From Chitinophaga silvatica (lineage in GTDB: Bacteria; Bacteroidota; Bacteroidia; Chitinophagales; Chitinophagaceae), in contig NZ_QPMM01000010.1 of the NCBI RefSeq assembly GCF_003419895.1, positions 124,001 to 188,000 of the forward strand: 64,000 bases of DNA. Direction: 5' to 3'. Under the pieces are notes generated by a model, which searched no databases, was not told where the DNA came from, and worked only from the letters and a program-made list of their open reading frames with translations. Made by a program: the position numbers and the translations under genes. Shown one piece after another: positions 37,044 to 46,280 of this stretch; positions within the stretch are counted from its first letter, which is position 1, and each line of letters starts with the position of its first letter.

Positions 37044-37578
37044 AATGCTTTTTGGTTTGATCAGGAGTGACTTTTTTGCTCTGCAACTCTTCTAAAATTC
37101 TGTCGAGAAGATCTAGCTTTAACTGGTAGTAGCGAATGAGGGCCGCTTTGATTCTTTCATTACCCGGATTGTTTTGTAATTCACGCTCCAGTGTTTTGTA
37201 AGTATCATTACGTAATTCCAGTTCTTTACGTGCAGCACTGTCTAGCCCCAGTTCTTCAACCGGATAAGCATTAATTATCTTAAGCTTTTCGTTGATCTTT
37301 GAACTGTAGTACATATTTGCTTCCTGCACTTCAGGAGCAAATGAAGCTGTTCTCGTCTGTTTTCTGGATGTCAGATAAAATAATGCGCCTGCATTAACTA
37401 CCAACAAGAGGATCACAGCGGCTCTAAACCAGTTTCTACGTAGTAGAGGTACAATCTTAGCGCCTTCCTGCTTCGCTGTCAGTTCCTTTTCCAGCGCATC
37501 CCAGATGCGAGGCGATGGACCTGGCATTTCGAATTCTGATCGATGCTGCTGAATAAATCTTTCTAAATCTTCAGGCAT
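37027..37578 (-). CDS. Probable membrane anti-sigma factor
   Basis: A 183-residue single-pass membrane protein: about 50 cytoplasmic residues, one helix (about 51-69, FRAAVILLLVVNAGALFYL) and a helical periplasmic tail (about 90-165). Its start codon overlaps the stop of the ECF sigma gene (TAATG), the usual arrangement of sigma and anti-sigma genes. No zinc-binding HxxxCxxC is present. The assignment rests on topology and position. Confidence 0.75.
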   Translation of the reverse strand: MPEDLERFIQQHRSEFEMPGPSPRIWDALEKELTAKQEGAKIVPLLRRNWFRAAVILLLVVNAGALFYLTSRKQTRTASFAPEVQEANMYYSSKINEKLKIINAYPVEELGLDSAARKELELRNDTYKTLERELQNNPGNERIKAALIRYYQLKLDLLDRILEELQSKKVTPDQTKKHYEAEI

Positions 37579-38144
37579 TAACGAGTTGCGTTTTGTTGTT
37601 TTACAATTTGTCTTACTTTCTCCTTCGCACGCATGTATTGTGTTTTGGTGGTAGACTCAGAAATACCAAGCATTTCGGAAATCTCTCTATGTGAATATTC
37701 TTCAAATAAGTAGAGATTAAGAACTGTGCGGTAACCATGAGGCAAAGTATCAATTGCTGATCTTACCGCAGCTACCGTCCAGCTGAAATGCTCTTCATCC
37801 AAACCTTGTTCTACCTCCACTTCAACCACTTCAGGATCTTCAAAATACACTTTTTTCTTGCGAAGGGTGTTTAAACAATGATTCACCACTATTCTTTTAA
37901 TCCACGCACTTACACTTCCTGCATTTTCCAGCTTGTGTATATTCCTGTGCACCTGAATAAAAGCTTCCTGCAGTGTATCCTCTGCATCGCTAACATTATT
38001 GGTCATACGCAAACAGATGTTGTACATAGCCCCTGAATAGGCATTATACAATTCGCGAAATGCGCGAACATCCCCGTTTCTACAACTATCGATTAGAGTA
38101 TCTGTTATTTGCGTCTGATTCAAGTTATTGGCTGATGCTTTCAT
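37578..38144 (-). CDS. ECF-type RNA polymerase sigma factor
   Basis: A 188-residue sigma-70-family protein with region 2 (FRELYNAYSGAMYNICLRMTNNVSDAEDTLQEAFIQV) and region 4 (LPHGYRTVLNLYLFEEYSHREISEMLGISESTTKTQYMRAKEKVR). It heads an operon with the anti-sigma factor and two secreted beta-rich proteins. It probably switches on that operon and unknown targets; no standard -33/-7 promoter was seen upstream, in line with possible autoregulation. Confidence 0.93.
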   Translation of the reverse strand: MKASANNLNQTQITDTLIDSCRNGDVRAFRELYNAYSGAMYNICLRMTNNVSDAEDTLQEAFIQVHRNIHKLENAGSVSAWIKRIVVNHCLNTLRKKKVYFEDPEVVEVEVEQGLDEEHFSWTVAAVRSAIDTLPHGYRTVLNLYLFEEYSHREISEMLGISESTTKTQYMRAKEKVRQIVKQQNATR

Positions 38145-38379
38145 ACTAAAGACAATGACTGTAAAAAAAGTTGCACGCTAATGACAAGAATTTTTGATCT
38201 TTTTTACCATAATGCCGAGCTGAAACAACTAAATTATTAATTACTAATTTTTTATATAGATCGATTAAATTGATATATTGATAAAATTTCTTTTCAAAAC
38301 TAAGGGTCACTCCTCTTTTCTTTGCTTCAAATCTTTTAAAACCCCTTTTTCCTGTGATAAACCTGAAATTATCTGCTTT

Positions 38380-38419
38380 AAAAAGGAGAACGTAAACTCT
38401 TGCGAGCGTACGTTGCTCC
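38380..38419 (-). terminator. Terminator after the outer-membrane receptor gene
   Basis: GGAG-AACGTA and TACGTT-G-CTCC arms (38385-38394 and 38409-38419), loop of 14 bases, T run on the minus strand; 24 bases after the stop. Confidence 0.7.
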
Positions 38420-38442
38420 CTTACCTTATCTAAAAAACCATC

Positions 38443-40905
38443 TTAATTATTCTTTAAGCGATCCTGCTCTGCTTCCAAACCTGTCTGACGATTACGAGCT
38501 GCTTTCACATTATTATTACCGAAACGATAGCTGAAGTTGATTCTAACCTGTCTGTTATCGTTGTTATTTCTAACCGAGGTAAACTGACCCGCATTTTCAA
38601 ACGTTCCTCTGAAATAGTTGGTATTTAATACGTCTAGCACATTCAGCTTCAGTGTACCTTTATTTTTCAGGACTTTTATTTGCACACCCAGATCCAGGCT
38701 TCCTAAACTTTTCATATTCCATAACCCTTGCTCAGTTACCTGTGGCGATAAATAGAAGTAGGTAGCTTCTGCGCTTACTTTCTTAGTAAGAGTAAATGTA
38801 TGTTGGGTACGGCCGAAGAAACCAAAAGAGTTCAGACTAACTTTTTCATTATTTAATACTGATTCAAACATATTGTAGTTAGCTGTGAACATAGTAAAGC
38901 TCATCCACCATTTTGTTATTGGCATCGGTACTGAAACGTTCAGACTAATTCTGTCTGCCTTGGCTACGTTCATAAACTTATGCTTTAGGATAATGGTATC
39001 GCCACTATGCGGGTCAACTCCTGCTTCCAACACTTTGGTAACCATATCCTTAGTATGAGAATACCCCAGTGATGTTATTAAGAAATCTTTGAAGGTATGT
39101 GTTAATTCAACACTGTTGGTATATGAAGGTCTGAGGTATGGATTACCACTTTCGCTGGTATATCTGTCGATATAAAACTCAAATGGATTCATATCATCAT
39201 AGCTGGGGCGTTGAATACGACGGCTATAAGAGAGCCCCAAGCTGTTTTGAGCATTCACCTTATATGTCATAGCCATACTAGGGAAAAGATTCACATAACT
39301 CGAATCATTATTTATAATATTATCCTGTTGGTTTTTGAAAGAGGTAGATTTACTGTTCATATGCGTATACTCTGCTCTCAAACCAGCCTGGAAAAACAGT
39401 TTGTCAAATTGCTTACTGAAATTCATGTAAGCGGCATTGATGTTTTCTTTATAGATAAAGTTATTAGAGCGATTTGTATCAAAGATCCAGTTTGCACCTC
39501 TTAAGCTATCAAATTTCACATCATTATCAGTGGTCACAAAGCTGACTTTAAGACCTGCCTCTAATTTGGCTTTATTTTGTAATGGGTGGACGTAATCAAT
39601 TTTTGCGGTTTTAATATCAACGACAGAAGGTTGTTTGCTTCTGGTGGTATCGCCGGCTAATGGTTTTCCCAGCACATTATAACTATTGGTAAACAGATCT
39701 GTATTTTGTTTATCACTGTTTCTGGCGTAGTCCAGATCTATATTTAATTCTTTCCCGGTAGAATCAAGAATTCCTCTATAGTTCAGATTATATGCACCTC
39801 TTTTCCATTTGCTATCGTAATAGGTATTACTTCTCAGGATAGAATCAATACCTTTTCTGGTACCCATTTCAGTTGTACCATTGGTAGGAAACTGTGGGTT
39901 GCCCATTGCAAGATCCATCATTACTCCTATGGTATTGTTCTTATTTATGAAGTAATCGGCACCGATCTTACCTCCCTGGTAATTAGACTTCTGTTTCATT
40001 TCGTTATACTGTTTGAAGACACGGTCATCGTTCTTCCAGATACGATCTACAAACAGTTCGTTTTTTTGCTGTCTGTAGCTATAGTTATATGAACCGAAGA
40101 CGTTAAACTTTGCGTTTCTGTGGTTCAGGTTAATACCTCCGTTATAACGTGGGAAGTAGCCATGAGCGGCTCCTAATGAAAGGCTACCGTTGGTACCATA
40201 GTTAGTGTTCTTTTTCAACTTCAGATTAATAATACCTGCACTACCAGCTGCATCATATTTGGCGGAAGGATTGGCGATCAATTCTATTTGATCCACACTG
40301 GTTGCAGGCATATTTTTCAGCATTTCAGTCAGATCGGCGCTCGACATATTTGTCTGTTTACCGTCCAGCATTACTACAACACCACTTTTACCTTTCATAG
40401 AGATATTACCATCTTTATCTACGGTAACGGTTGGAGATTTTTCGAGGGCTTCCAGCGCAGTACCTCCAGAAGCAGAGATGCTGCTTTCTACATTTACTAC
40501 CAGTTTGTCGGCTTTCTGTTCAATGAAGGCTTTTTTGGCTGAAACTTCTACTCCTTTTAATGTTTTTGAAGCAGCAGTAAGTTCCAGTTCCGGAACTTGA
40601 AGGTTTGTTCCATTTACTGTAAATGCATTGGTATAGGCTCTGTTCATTCCCATGGCAACTGCAGAAATGAGGTAGCTTCCAGGTTTAACCTGTTCGAAGT
40701 CATATTTTCCATTAATGTCTGCAACAGCTCCTTTAACTAAGGAAGAATCTTTTGCTTTTAATAATGTAACGGTAGCAAATTCTACCGGTTTGTTTCCACC
40801 CTGGGATATTTTACCATTTACTATCGGAGAATTTTGGGCAAACAGACTTAAAGCTGAAAACAATGTGCTCATTGTCAAGATACTAGCTTTAAAATTTGAT
40901 TTCAT
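38443..40905 (-). CDS. Outer-membrane beta-barrel receptor (TonB-receptor-like)
   Basis: An 820-residue protein with a signal peptide (about 1-23, ending ALSLFAQ), an N-terminal carboxypeptidase-regulatory-like domain (about 28-115), a Plug-like region (about 145-235, GVVVMLDGKQTNMSSADLTEML and NPSAKYDAAGSAGIINLKLKK), and a long barrel of the OMP_b-brl_3 type to NFSYRFG. The upstream region has four 17-bp tandem repeats. There is no lipoprotein partner gene next to it. Ligand unknown; such proteins sometimes act in signalling or export of surface components. Confidence 0.88.
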   Translation of the reverse strand: MKSNFKASILTMSTLFSALSLFAQNSPIVNGKISQGGNKPVEFATVTLLKAKDSSLVKGAVADINGKYDFEQVKPGSYLISAVAMGMNRAYTNAFTVNGTNLQVPELELTAASKTLKGVEVSAKKAFIEQKADKLVVNVESSISASGGTALEALEKSPTVTVDKDGNISMKGKSGVVVMLDGKQTNMSSADLTEMLKNMPATSVDQIELIANPSAKYDAAGSAGIINLKLKKNTNYGTNGSLSLGAAHGYFPRYNGGINLNHRNAKFNVFGSYNYSYRQQKNELFVDRIWKNDDRVFKQYNEMKQKSNYQGGKIGADYFINKNNTIGVMMDLAMGNPQFPTNGTTEMGTRKGIDSILRSNTYYDSKWKRGAYNLNYRGILDSTGKELNIDLDYARNSDKQNTDLFTNSYNVLGKPLAGDTTRSKQPSVVDIKTAKIDYVHPLQNKAKLEAGLKVSFVTTDNDVKFDSLRGANWIFDTNRSNNFIYKENINAAYMNFSKQFDKLFFQAGLRAEYTHMNSKSTSFKNQQDNIINNDSSYVNLFPSMAMTYKVNAQNSLGLSYSRRIQRPSYDDMNPFEFYIDRYTSESGNPYLRPSYTNSVELTHTFKDFLITSLGYSHTKDMVTKVLEAGVDPHSGDTIILKHKFMNVAKADRISLNVSVPMPITKWWMSFTMFTANYNMFESVLNNEKVSLNSFGFFGRTQHTFTLTKKVSAEATYFYLSPQVTEQGLWNMKSLGSLDLGVQIKVLKNKGTLKLNVLDVLNTNYFRGTFENAGQFTSVRNNNDNRQVRINFSYRFGNNNVKAARNRQTGLEAEQDRLKNN

Positions 40906-40940
40906 ATAAATTGCGATTTAGAGGATTTTTAGAACTTTGG

Positions 40941-41008
40941 TTTAACTACTACAGTGGTTTAACTACTACATTAGCTTAACTACTACAGTAGATTAACTAC
41001 TACGATGT
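40941..41008. repeat. Four tandem 17-bp repeats upstream of the receptor gene
   Basis: Units at 40941, 40958, 40975 and 40992, each containing TTAACTACTACA plus 4-5 variable bases. They begin 35 bases before the start codon of the receptor gene, where its promoter would be. No standard -33/-7 match was seen among them, so they may be regulator-binding sites. Confidence 0.85.
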
Positions 41009-41497
41009 AAAAGTAGGTATTATGCATTACATAGTACATAACGATACATAAACGGTTTATAAATGGTGATGAACGGTAAAAATTTAACTTTTTGAAAAAT
41101 GAGACAATCTGAGAGGGCCCGGAGAGGCATTGGTATCAGATGGTAAAATGTATTTCAATAAGGAGACGATTCGAAAAGGGAAAGGTTGCAGTATTTAGCG
41201 ATTTTTTTTGAAATTTGATATTATTATATTGATAATCAATTAATTAATTATTTTTTAGGTTGAAATTGATACAGATATAGAATATTTTAAATATAAATTT
41301 TGATTTTTTGTGTAATGCACTTTTTCACGGCAGGTTTCAATATCCCTGGATGATGAGGCAAACTATGGCTATTAAGTAAAGGAATAATATTGGATTTCTA
41401 ATTTATTGGGTAACATTCATTAGCGTAGGCTTGTCCAATCATATTAAGAAGGGGATTGATTGAATATTGAATTCAATTTAATGGACTGGGTTCCTTT

Positions 41498-41535
41498 ACC
41501 GTAGGTTGGGCAGGGGTAAACCCTGCCCCTACAGG
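41498..41535. repeat. Palindromic element, copy 1
   Basis: Left half CCGTAGGTTGGGCAGGGG intact, then TAAA and a degenerate right half (CCCTGCCC and CTACAGG). Perfect 8-bp stem GGGCAGGG/CCCTGCCC. Confidence 0.75.
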
Positions 41536-41655
41536 ATTTCATCGAAACTATATTTTCATCTGGTAGATATATTTCATATTAAACGTCAATCCAATAATTT
41601 CATTTTTGTAAAGAAACAATTCTACAATATAGAAACTGTGATTCGCTGAAGCCCT

Positions 41656-41692
41656 GTTGGGCAGGGGTTACCCCCTGCCCAACCTACGGTTA
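41656..41692. repeat. Palindromic element, copy 2
   Basis: Perfect 12-bp stem GTTGGGCAGGGG/CCCCTGCCCAAC with a 4-base loop (41656-41683), followed by CTACGG. Its right half is the exact complement of the left half of copy 1. Further fragments of the element are at about 41421 (GCGTAGGCTTG) and 41851-41868 (CAACCTACGGT). Confidence 0.8.
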
Positions 41693-41981
41693 ACGAAATT
41701 TATCAATCATTTAAAGACTATAAAATCGGAGCCCATCCCTCTTGATTTAATAGCCCCTGCCCTGCCAAAGGCCGCGGAAAGTAAGGCATACAATTAGAGA
41801 TCAAATATTCATGAAATCTATTTCCTTAGCTTAATTACATTGGTGCAAGCCCCCGTTCAACCTACGGTCAGAGAAGGCTGTTAGTCATTTTAGATCTGTC
41901 AACCAGTAATACTATTAGACTTCCCAACAATCCTTATTTATATCTCAAGAAAAATCAACAAAAACCTCTCTTCTATAAAAC

Positions 41982-42021
41982 TAAAAAACCGGGGATGCAT
42001 CACGAATGATACATCCCCGGT
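41982..42021 (-). terminator. Terminator after the DUF2167 gene
   Basis: ACCGGGGATG and CATCCCCGGT perfect 10-bp arms, T run on the minus strand. Confidence 0.88.
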
Positions 42022-42041
42022 CTATTAATTATATAATTAGA

Positions 42042-42995
42042 TCAATTCAATTGTTCATCGATCCTGACATCAAAATTTATTTTAATATCTTTTCTACTTT
42101 GTTTACGCTGATGAAATACATGCATAATGAATACAAATTTGGTCATTACAAGCAGAATAAGCGTAAGTATCAAAGTACTTTTCAACCCTAACATCAATTT
42201 CTCTTTACTAAACAAAACTGGTGCAAAAAAAGATGATTCCTGTCCCCAATTCGATGTAAAATCTGAACCTGGTAAATAATCAGTATATCGGTTACCTGGA
42301 GTGAATTGTGCAAGATAGCTGATAGAAACAAGTTGATTTCGTAGCTTTTGAAGATCTGTTGATTTACCTATGGCGGTAAAACATAATGCTCCGTTTCTAC
42401 CCAACAACCTGATTTCATAATTTATAAGCGAAGAGGAACCTTTGGATTCAAACTTGAAAATCTTCGCCAGATGCAGACTATGATTAAATTTATTGAAATA
42501 AGGAGGGAAAGCCCAATCGATTGTTTTTATTGTGCCAATTGATCTGCGATTGCGAAGTGCATTATCTTCCTGGATTTCTTCTTTCATGTTACGCATCAAT
42601 CTATTATAGTTAATGCGCTGTGCACCTTCTTCGCTCAAGTAACCAGTTGGTTCAAAAGAAATAATGATACCAGTCAAATCCTTATCCATCGGACTAGTAC
42701 GATCAGGAATTAAAACTCCGATGGTATTGGTATTTTCATTATTCCCCCAGAGTTGTTCAACCAATACTCTACTTTGTTGACCATCCAGTAAACGGTAACC
42801 ATCTGGAATCTTTAAGGTGGCCACCTGACCAAGTGGTTGTTCTCCTACCTTATAAGAAAAGGATGCGACAATGAGGTCAGACGAATCCAACTTCTCATAT
42901 CTGCTTAAACTATCTTCCCTTGAAAGCCCGAAAACCTGGACGCCCGAAACCAGGAAGCATAGGAATGCACAAAAGCTGTAGTACAATTTACACAT
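42042..42995 (-). CDS. DUF2167 membrane protein
   Basis: A 317-residue protein. I take the ATG at 42995, which opens a signal peptide (MCKLYYSFCAFLCFLVSGVQVFG); starts at 43049 and 43037 are also open. The central region has the DUF2167 words LKIPDGYRLLDGQQSRVLVEQLWGN, SFEPTGYLSEEGA, DWAFPPYFNK and INYEIRLLGRNG. A helix near the C terminus (about 275-295) anchors it, with a short charged tail. The family has no known function. Confidence 0.85.
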   Translation of the reverse strand: MCKLYYSFCAFLCFLVSGVQVFGLSREDSLSRYEKLDSSDLIVASFSYKVGEQPLGQVATLKIPDGYRLLDGQQSRVLVEQLWGNNENTNTIGVLIPDRTSPMDKDLTGIIISFEPTGYLSEEGAQRINYNRLMRNMKEEIQEDNALRNRRSIGTIKTIDWAFPPYFNKFNHSLHLAKIFKFESKGSSSLINYEIRLLGRNGALCFTAIGKSTDLQKLRNQLVSISYLAQFTPGNRYTDYLPGSDFTSNWGQESSFFAPVLFSKEKLMLGLKSTLILTLILLVMTKFVFIMHVFHQRKQSRKDIKINFDVRIDEQLN

Positions 42996-43167
42996 AACTT
43001 TAATAGCTATAAGTTTATATACCAGCTCAACAAACATGGATAAAGACAATAAATAAAGGAAATGGTCAGAAGAACAGTATCAATATTACACTCAAACGGT
43101 GCTACTATAACTCTGTGTACAAATTAAACCTAATCTTTCATGTACTGCAATAACACATTTAGTACAT

Positions 43168-43599
43168 TTATTCGTTTTCCAACTGAAGGGAAGCTAACAT
43201 TTCCGGGAGTTCACGTTGCACTAATTCAAAGAATTCCCGCTCCTCTTTTCTGATGTGGGCTTCCAGGTTTCGTGCTAATGTATCCATTGCTGCATCCATA
43301 TTTCCAGACTCAGAAAGTGCGCTATACATTCTCGAAATTAACAAGTGCTCTTCCTGCAATTCATGGATCATCTTATCAACCGCCGGATTCTGGCCCAACG
43401 ATTTTTCAAACAGGTATTCCTCTTTTTGAATGTGAGGAACCATAACTTCCTGAAATAAGTTTACAATATATTCTAACCTGGCTTGTGTCTCTAATGGAAA
43501 ACCTTCATATGGCGCAGCATCTTTCTTTAAATACTGGCATGCAAAAAGTAAGCGCTTGTGATCGTGCGACAGCGTAATGAGGGAAGAGTGGCGTTTCAT
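43168..43599 (-). CDS. Hemerythrin-like (HHE) domain protein
   Basis: A 143-residue four-helix protein with candidate iron ligands His14, His56 and Glu60 (HIQKEE), His85 (ELQEEH), and His115 and Glu119 (HIRKEE). Such proteins bind a di-iron centre used in oxygen, NO or iron handling. It starts 3 bases after the lgt stop, so it is in the brxB-lgt operon. Confidence 0.9.
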   Translation of the reverse strand: MKRHSSLITLSHDHKRLLFACQYLKKDAAPYEGFPLETQARLEYIVNLFQEVMVPHIQKEEYLFEKSLGQNPAVDKMIHELQEEHLLISRMYSALSESGNMDAAMDTLARNLEAHIRKEEREFFELVQRELPEMLASLQLENE

Positions 43600-43602
43600 A
43601 AA

Positions 43603-44898
43603 TTAGGATAAACTCGCAGTATTCTTTTTTCGGCAATAAATAATGAAAATGATTCCTCCAATTACCAACAGAGTAGATATAATTTCTGCCTGAGTAGGAT
43701 GAAATCCAAAAATATCGTAGCGCGTATCTACTCTGATCTTTTCTATGAAGAATCTTTCAATTCCATTCAGGATCAGGTATATACCAAATAGTACACCTGG
43801 TACTTTAATTTTCTTTCTGATTGCCCATAATACAAGAAATAGACCAAGGCATGTTATAATTTCATATAACGGAGTTGGAAAAACAGCTATAGGCAATACT
43901 CTGCAGTATTGTCCTTCACAACCGGTCAACTTCACTCCGTCATTTACAACGTTGTGTGGATAACCATATGCAAAAAACCAATCTGGCAAAAAGCCTAAGC
44001 CTGAAGGTTTCTCAAAGGAAGCATGAGGAATATTCTCAATTCCTCCGTATTTAGATTGGAAATAATTACTGTTTTTTTGTACAACTTCTTCAAAAGTCAT
44101 TGGAGCCATCTTGGTAGTACTTCCGGTTTGAACATCTACCGTGTATGCACTATTATATATACCCCAATCACCATCGCCGGCAAACTGACAACCCATTCTA
44201 CCAATTCCATAAGCGAGCATTAATGCCGGTGCAACGCTATCTACCAACAAACGAAGATTAATATTTTTCTTTCTGGCATACCATAAAATAATAGCCGCAG
44301 CTACTATTAATCCGCCGTAAAAAGTTAACCCACTAAATGATAATAATGCACCGATTGGGTCCTGAACAAAATCACCCCAGTTCTCCAGGTTATGAAAAAT
44401 TTTCGCTCCCAATAACCCTCCAATAGCAGCCATCACAGTAATGTCTGGCACTCTCTGGTGTGGCATTACCAATATATCTTTCTCAACAGGTTTTGGTAAG
44501 GCTTTCTTCTTTTTTGAAGCGTACTCACGGTAAGCCATAATCGCTGCTACCGCAATACCACCAATCCAGCTACCCTGCCCAGAGAACATAAAGGATTGTA
44601 AATCTTCGGAGGCAGTACTCCATTGAAATGCAATTCCTAAAAACTTAAACCCTAAAATAAAACCAACAATGGCATAACCAATCAAATCGGCCTGAGATGC
44701 GGGTTTACCAATGATAATTTTCTCCAGCTTACCCGACATCAATCCTAATTCTTCCCGCCTCTTCAATTCCTTGGTAAATACATAGGCTGCAGCAATGAAT
44801 GCTATGGCTACGAAAAAGCCAAACGTATTTAAAATTTTCAGGAAAGGAACACTAATGCCGAACAGTTCTCTAAATGCGTAATATAAATTAGGATACAT
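43603..44898 (-). CDS. lgt: Prolipoprotein diacylglyceryl transferase
   Basis: Attaches diacylglycerol to the lipobox cysteine of lipoproteins in the inner membrane. A 431-residue multi-pass protein from ATG 44898; an in-frame start at 44967 adds 23 residues. The Lgt signature YGIGRMGCQFAGDGDWG and the C-terminal NGIERFFIEKIRV are present. It is longer than most Lgt (about 270-300), the extra part being an N-terminal hydrophobic extension and an insert near EEVVQKNSNYFQSKYGGIENI, as in other Bacteroidota. Confidence 0.92.
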   Translation of the reverse strand: MYPNLYYAFRELFGISVPFLKILNTFGFFVAIAFIAAAYVFTKELKRREELGLMSGKLEKIIIGKPASQADLIGYAIVGFILGFKFLGIAFQWSTASEDLQSFMFSGQGSWIGGIAVAAIMAYREYASKKKKALPKPVEKDILVMPHQRVPDITVMAAIGGLLGAKIFHNLENWGDFVQDPIGALLSFSGLTFYGGLIVAAAIILWYARKKNINLRLLVDSVAPALMLAYGIGRMGCQFAGDGDWGIYNSAYTVDVQTGSTTKMAPMTFEEVVQKNSNYFQSKYGGIENIPHASFEKPSGLGFLPDWFFAYGYPHNVVNDGVKLTGCEGQYCRVLPIAVFPTPLYEIITCLGLFLVLWAIRKKIKVPGVLFGIYLILNGIERFFIEKIRVDTRYDIFGFHPTQAEIISTLLVIGGIIFIIYCRKKNTASLS

Positions 44899-45026
44899 AG
44901 CCGAAAAAAAAATTGGTGATCTGAACTTTCCTATGAACAAAGCCGAATTTATCAAAAGGAAAATCAAACCACCAAAGTACGATGCAATTTCGAATTTCTA
45001 ACTGTAAAAAATAGAAATGTGAATAT

Positions 45027-45440
45027 TTAGCAATATTGTTCAAATGCGTCAACCAGATTTGCAGCAATCATTTGCGCAGATCTGCCTTCAATCATATGAC
45101 GCTCTATAATATGCACCAATTCTCCATTCTTAAATAAAGCAATCGCCGGAGAAGATGGAGGATATGGTAATAAATGCTTACGAATTTGTTGTACCGCATC
45201 TATATCATAACCTGCAAAACTGGTAGTTAATCTGTCTGGTTTTTTTTCACTGTGGGCAACAGCCATTAAAACACCTGGACGAGCAGTGCCGGCCGAGCAA
45301 CCACATACAGAGTTGATTACCACTAAAGTTGTTCCCTCTTTTTTCAGTGTATCATCCACACTTTCAGGAGTTAGCATTTCTTCGAAGCCATTATCTGTCA
45401 ATTCAGCCTTTCTAGGCATTACAAATTCCGCTGGATACAT
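45027..45440 (-). CDS. BrxA/BrxB-family bacilliredoxin
   Basis: A 137-residue thioredoxin-fold protein with the C-G-C active site (Cys46 and Cys48 in NSVCGCSAG). Bacilliredoxins remove bacillithiol from proteins under thiol stress. It is the first gene of the brxB-lgt-hemerythrin set; the space to lgt is about 130 bases. Confidence 0.93.
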   Translation of the reverse strand: MYPAEFVMPRKAELTDNGFEEMLTPESVDDTLKKEGTTLVVINSVCGCSAGTARPGVLMAVAHSEKKPDRLTTSFAGYDIDAVQQIRKHLLPYPPSSPAIALFKNGELVHIIERHMIEGRSAQMIAANLVDAFEQYC

Positions 45441-45472
45441 ATGTCAAGTATTTTATTCCGTTTAAATTTCTA

Positions 45473-45503
45473 CAAAGTTAATTATCTAATAGGATAATGT
45501 AAA
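45473..45503 (-). promoter_or_regulatory. Promoter for the bacilliredoxin gene
   Basis: Minus strand: -33 TTTA (45500-45503, one mismatch), 19-base spacer, exact -7 TAACTTTG (45473-45480). Confidence 0.55.
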
Positions 45504-45527
45504 AAAATGACGAGCACATTAGACTTT

Positions 45528-45557
45528 TTGACATTCAAAATACAATCAATATGTCAA
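45528..45557. promoter_or_regulatory. Inverted repeat between divergent brxB and hsp20 genes
   Basis: TTGACAT and ATGTCAA, perfect 7-bp arms around 16 bases, in the space between two stress-related divergent genes. It could bind a shared regulator; it is not the CIRCE sequence. Confidence 0.35.
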
Positions 45558-45618
45558 TTTGGCGTAATCTGTAACATAAAAACTAACAAAATAGCAGTTT
45601 TACCCCCCTGGTATCTGA

Positions 45619-45649
45619 TTTGTTCAATAGCGAATACAAACAATTTTTG
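45619..45649 (+). promoter_or_regulatory. Promoter for hsp20
   Basis: Exact -33 TTTG (45619-45622), 19-base spacer, -7 AATTTTTG (45642-45649, one mismatch). Confidence 0.6.
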
Positions 45650-45676
45650 ATTTCACGCTAAAAAGCTAAATAGATT

Positions 45677-46129
45677 ATGACACACATTAAATTTAATCAG
45701 AGCCCACTTCCAAGAACTTTTGGTGGATTTGTTGAAGATATCCTGAACGGAAACTTTAATAAAGTTGTAAAAGATGATTTCTTAACCAATGATTACTTTA
45801 CTACCCACCCACCAGTAAATATTGTTGAAACTCCGGAAGCATTTATACTCGACGTTGTAGCACCAGGATTCAGTAAAGAAGATTTTAAAATCAGCGCTGC
45901 AGAAAAAACCATTACCATTAGTGCAGAAAAGAAAGAAGCTGCTAAAAACGAAACAGACAAACAGGTTCGCAGAGAGTTCAACTTTAAATCTTTCAAACGC
46001 TCCTTCTCTATCAGTGAAGTAGTAGATGCCAACAAGATTAATGCAAAATATGAAAACGGAATCCTGAAAGTAACTCTTGGTAAAAAAGAGAACAAACAGG
46101 ATGCCCCTAAAGAAATAGTAGTGGAATAA
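45677..46129 (+). CDS. Small heat-shock protein (Hsp20/alpha-crystallin)
   Basis: A 150-residue holdase chaperone. The alpha-crystallin domain covers about 45-135 (VNIVETPEAFILDVVAPGFSKEDFKI; KRSFSISEVVDANKINAKYENGILKVTLGK), ending in a short basic/acidic tail. It protects unfolded proteins in the cytoplasm. Monocistronic with a terminator; no CIRCE element is present. Confidence 0.95.
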   Translation: MTHIKFNQSPLPRTFGGFVEDILNGNFNKVVKDDFLTNDYFTTHPPVNIVETPEAFILDVVAPGFSKEDFKISAAEKTITISAEKKEAAKNETDKQVRREFNFKSFKRSFSISEVVDANKINAKYENGILKVTLGKKENKQDAPKEIVVE

Positions 46130-46177
46130 GGGATAGACTTCCTTTAAGTAGGAAGACTGACATGAGGGTTTAATGTA

Positions 46178-46206
46178 AGAGCGTCTTTACAGGCGCTCTT
46201 TTTTAT
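46178..46206 (+). terminator. Terminator after hsp20
   Basis: AGAGCG and CGCTCT arms around 10 bases, then six T. Confidence 0.7.
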
Positions 46207-46280
46207 TGTGTATAATTCACACAAACGTTATATCCCTCATTCTCAGGATTACAATACCTTGCTGCCTCAAGCAAGTACCC

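Larger units (their letters stand above)
41009..42021. other. About 1 kb of non-coding DNA with palindromic repeats
   Basis: No gene on either strand is convincing. It contains two copies and further fragments of one palindromic element (see separate entries) and AT-rich spacer. The right edge is the terminator of the DUF2167 gene. Confidence 0.75.

Noticed and set aside
45528..45557. Inverted repeat as a CIRCE/HrcA operator for hsp20
   Set aside because: CIRCE is TTAGCACTC-N9-GAGTGCTAA; the arms here are TTGACAT with a 16-base spacer.
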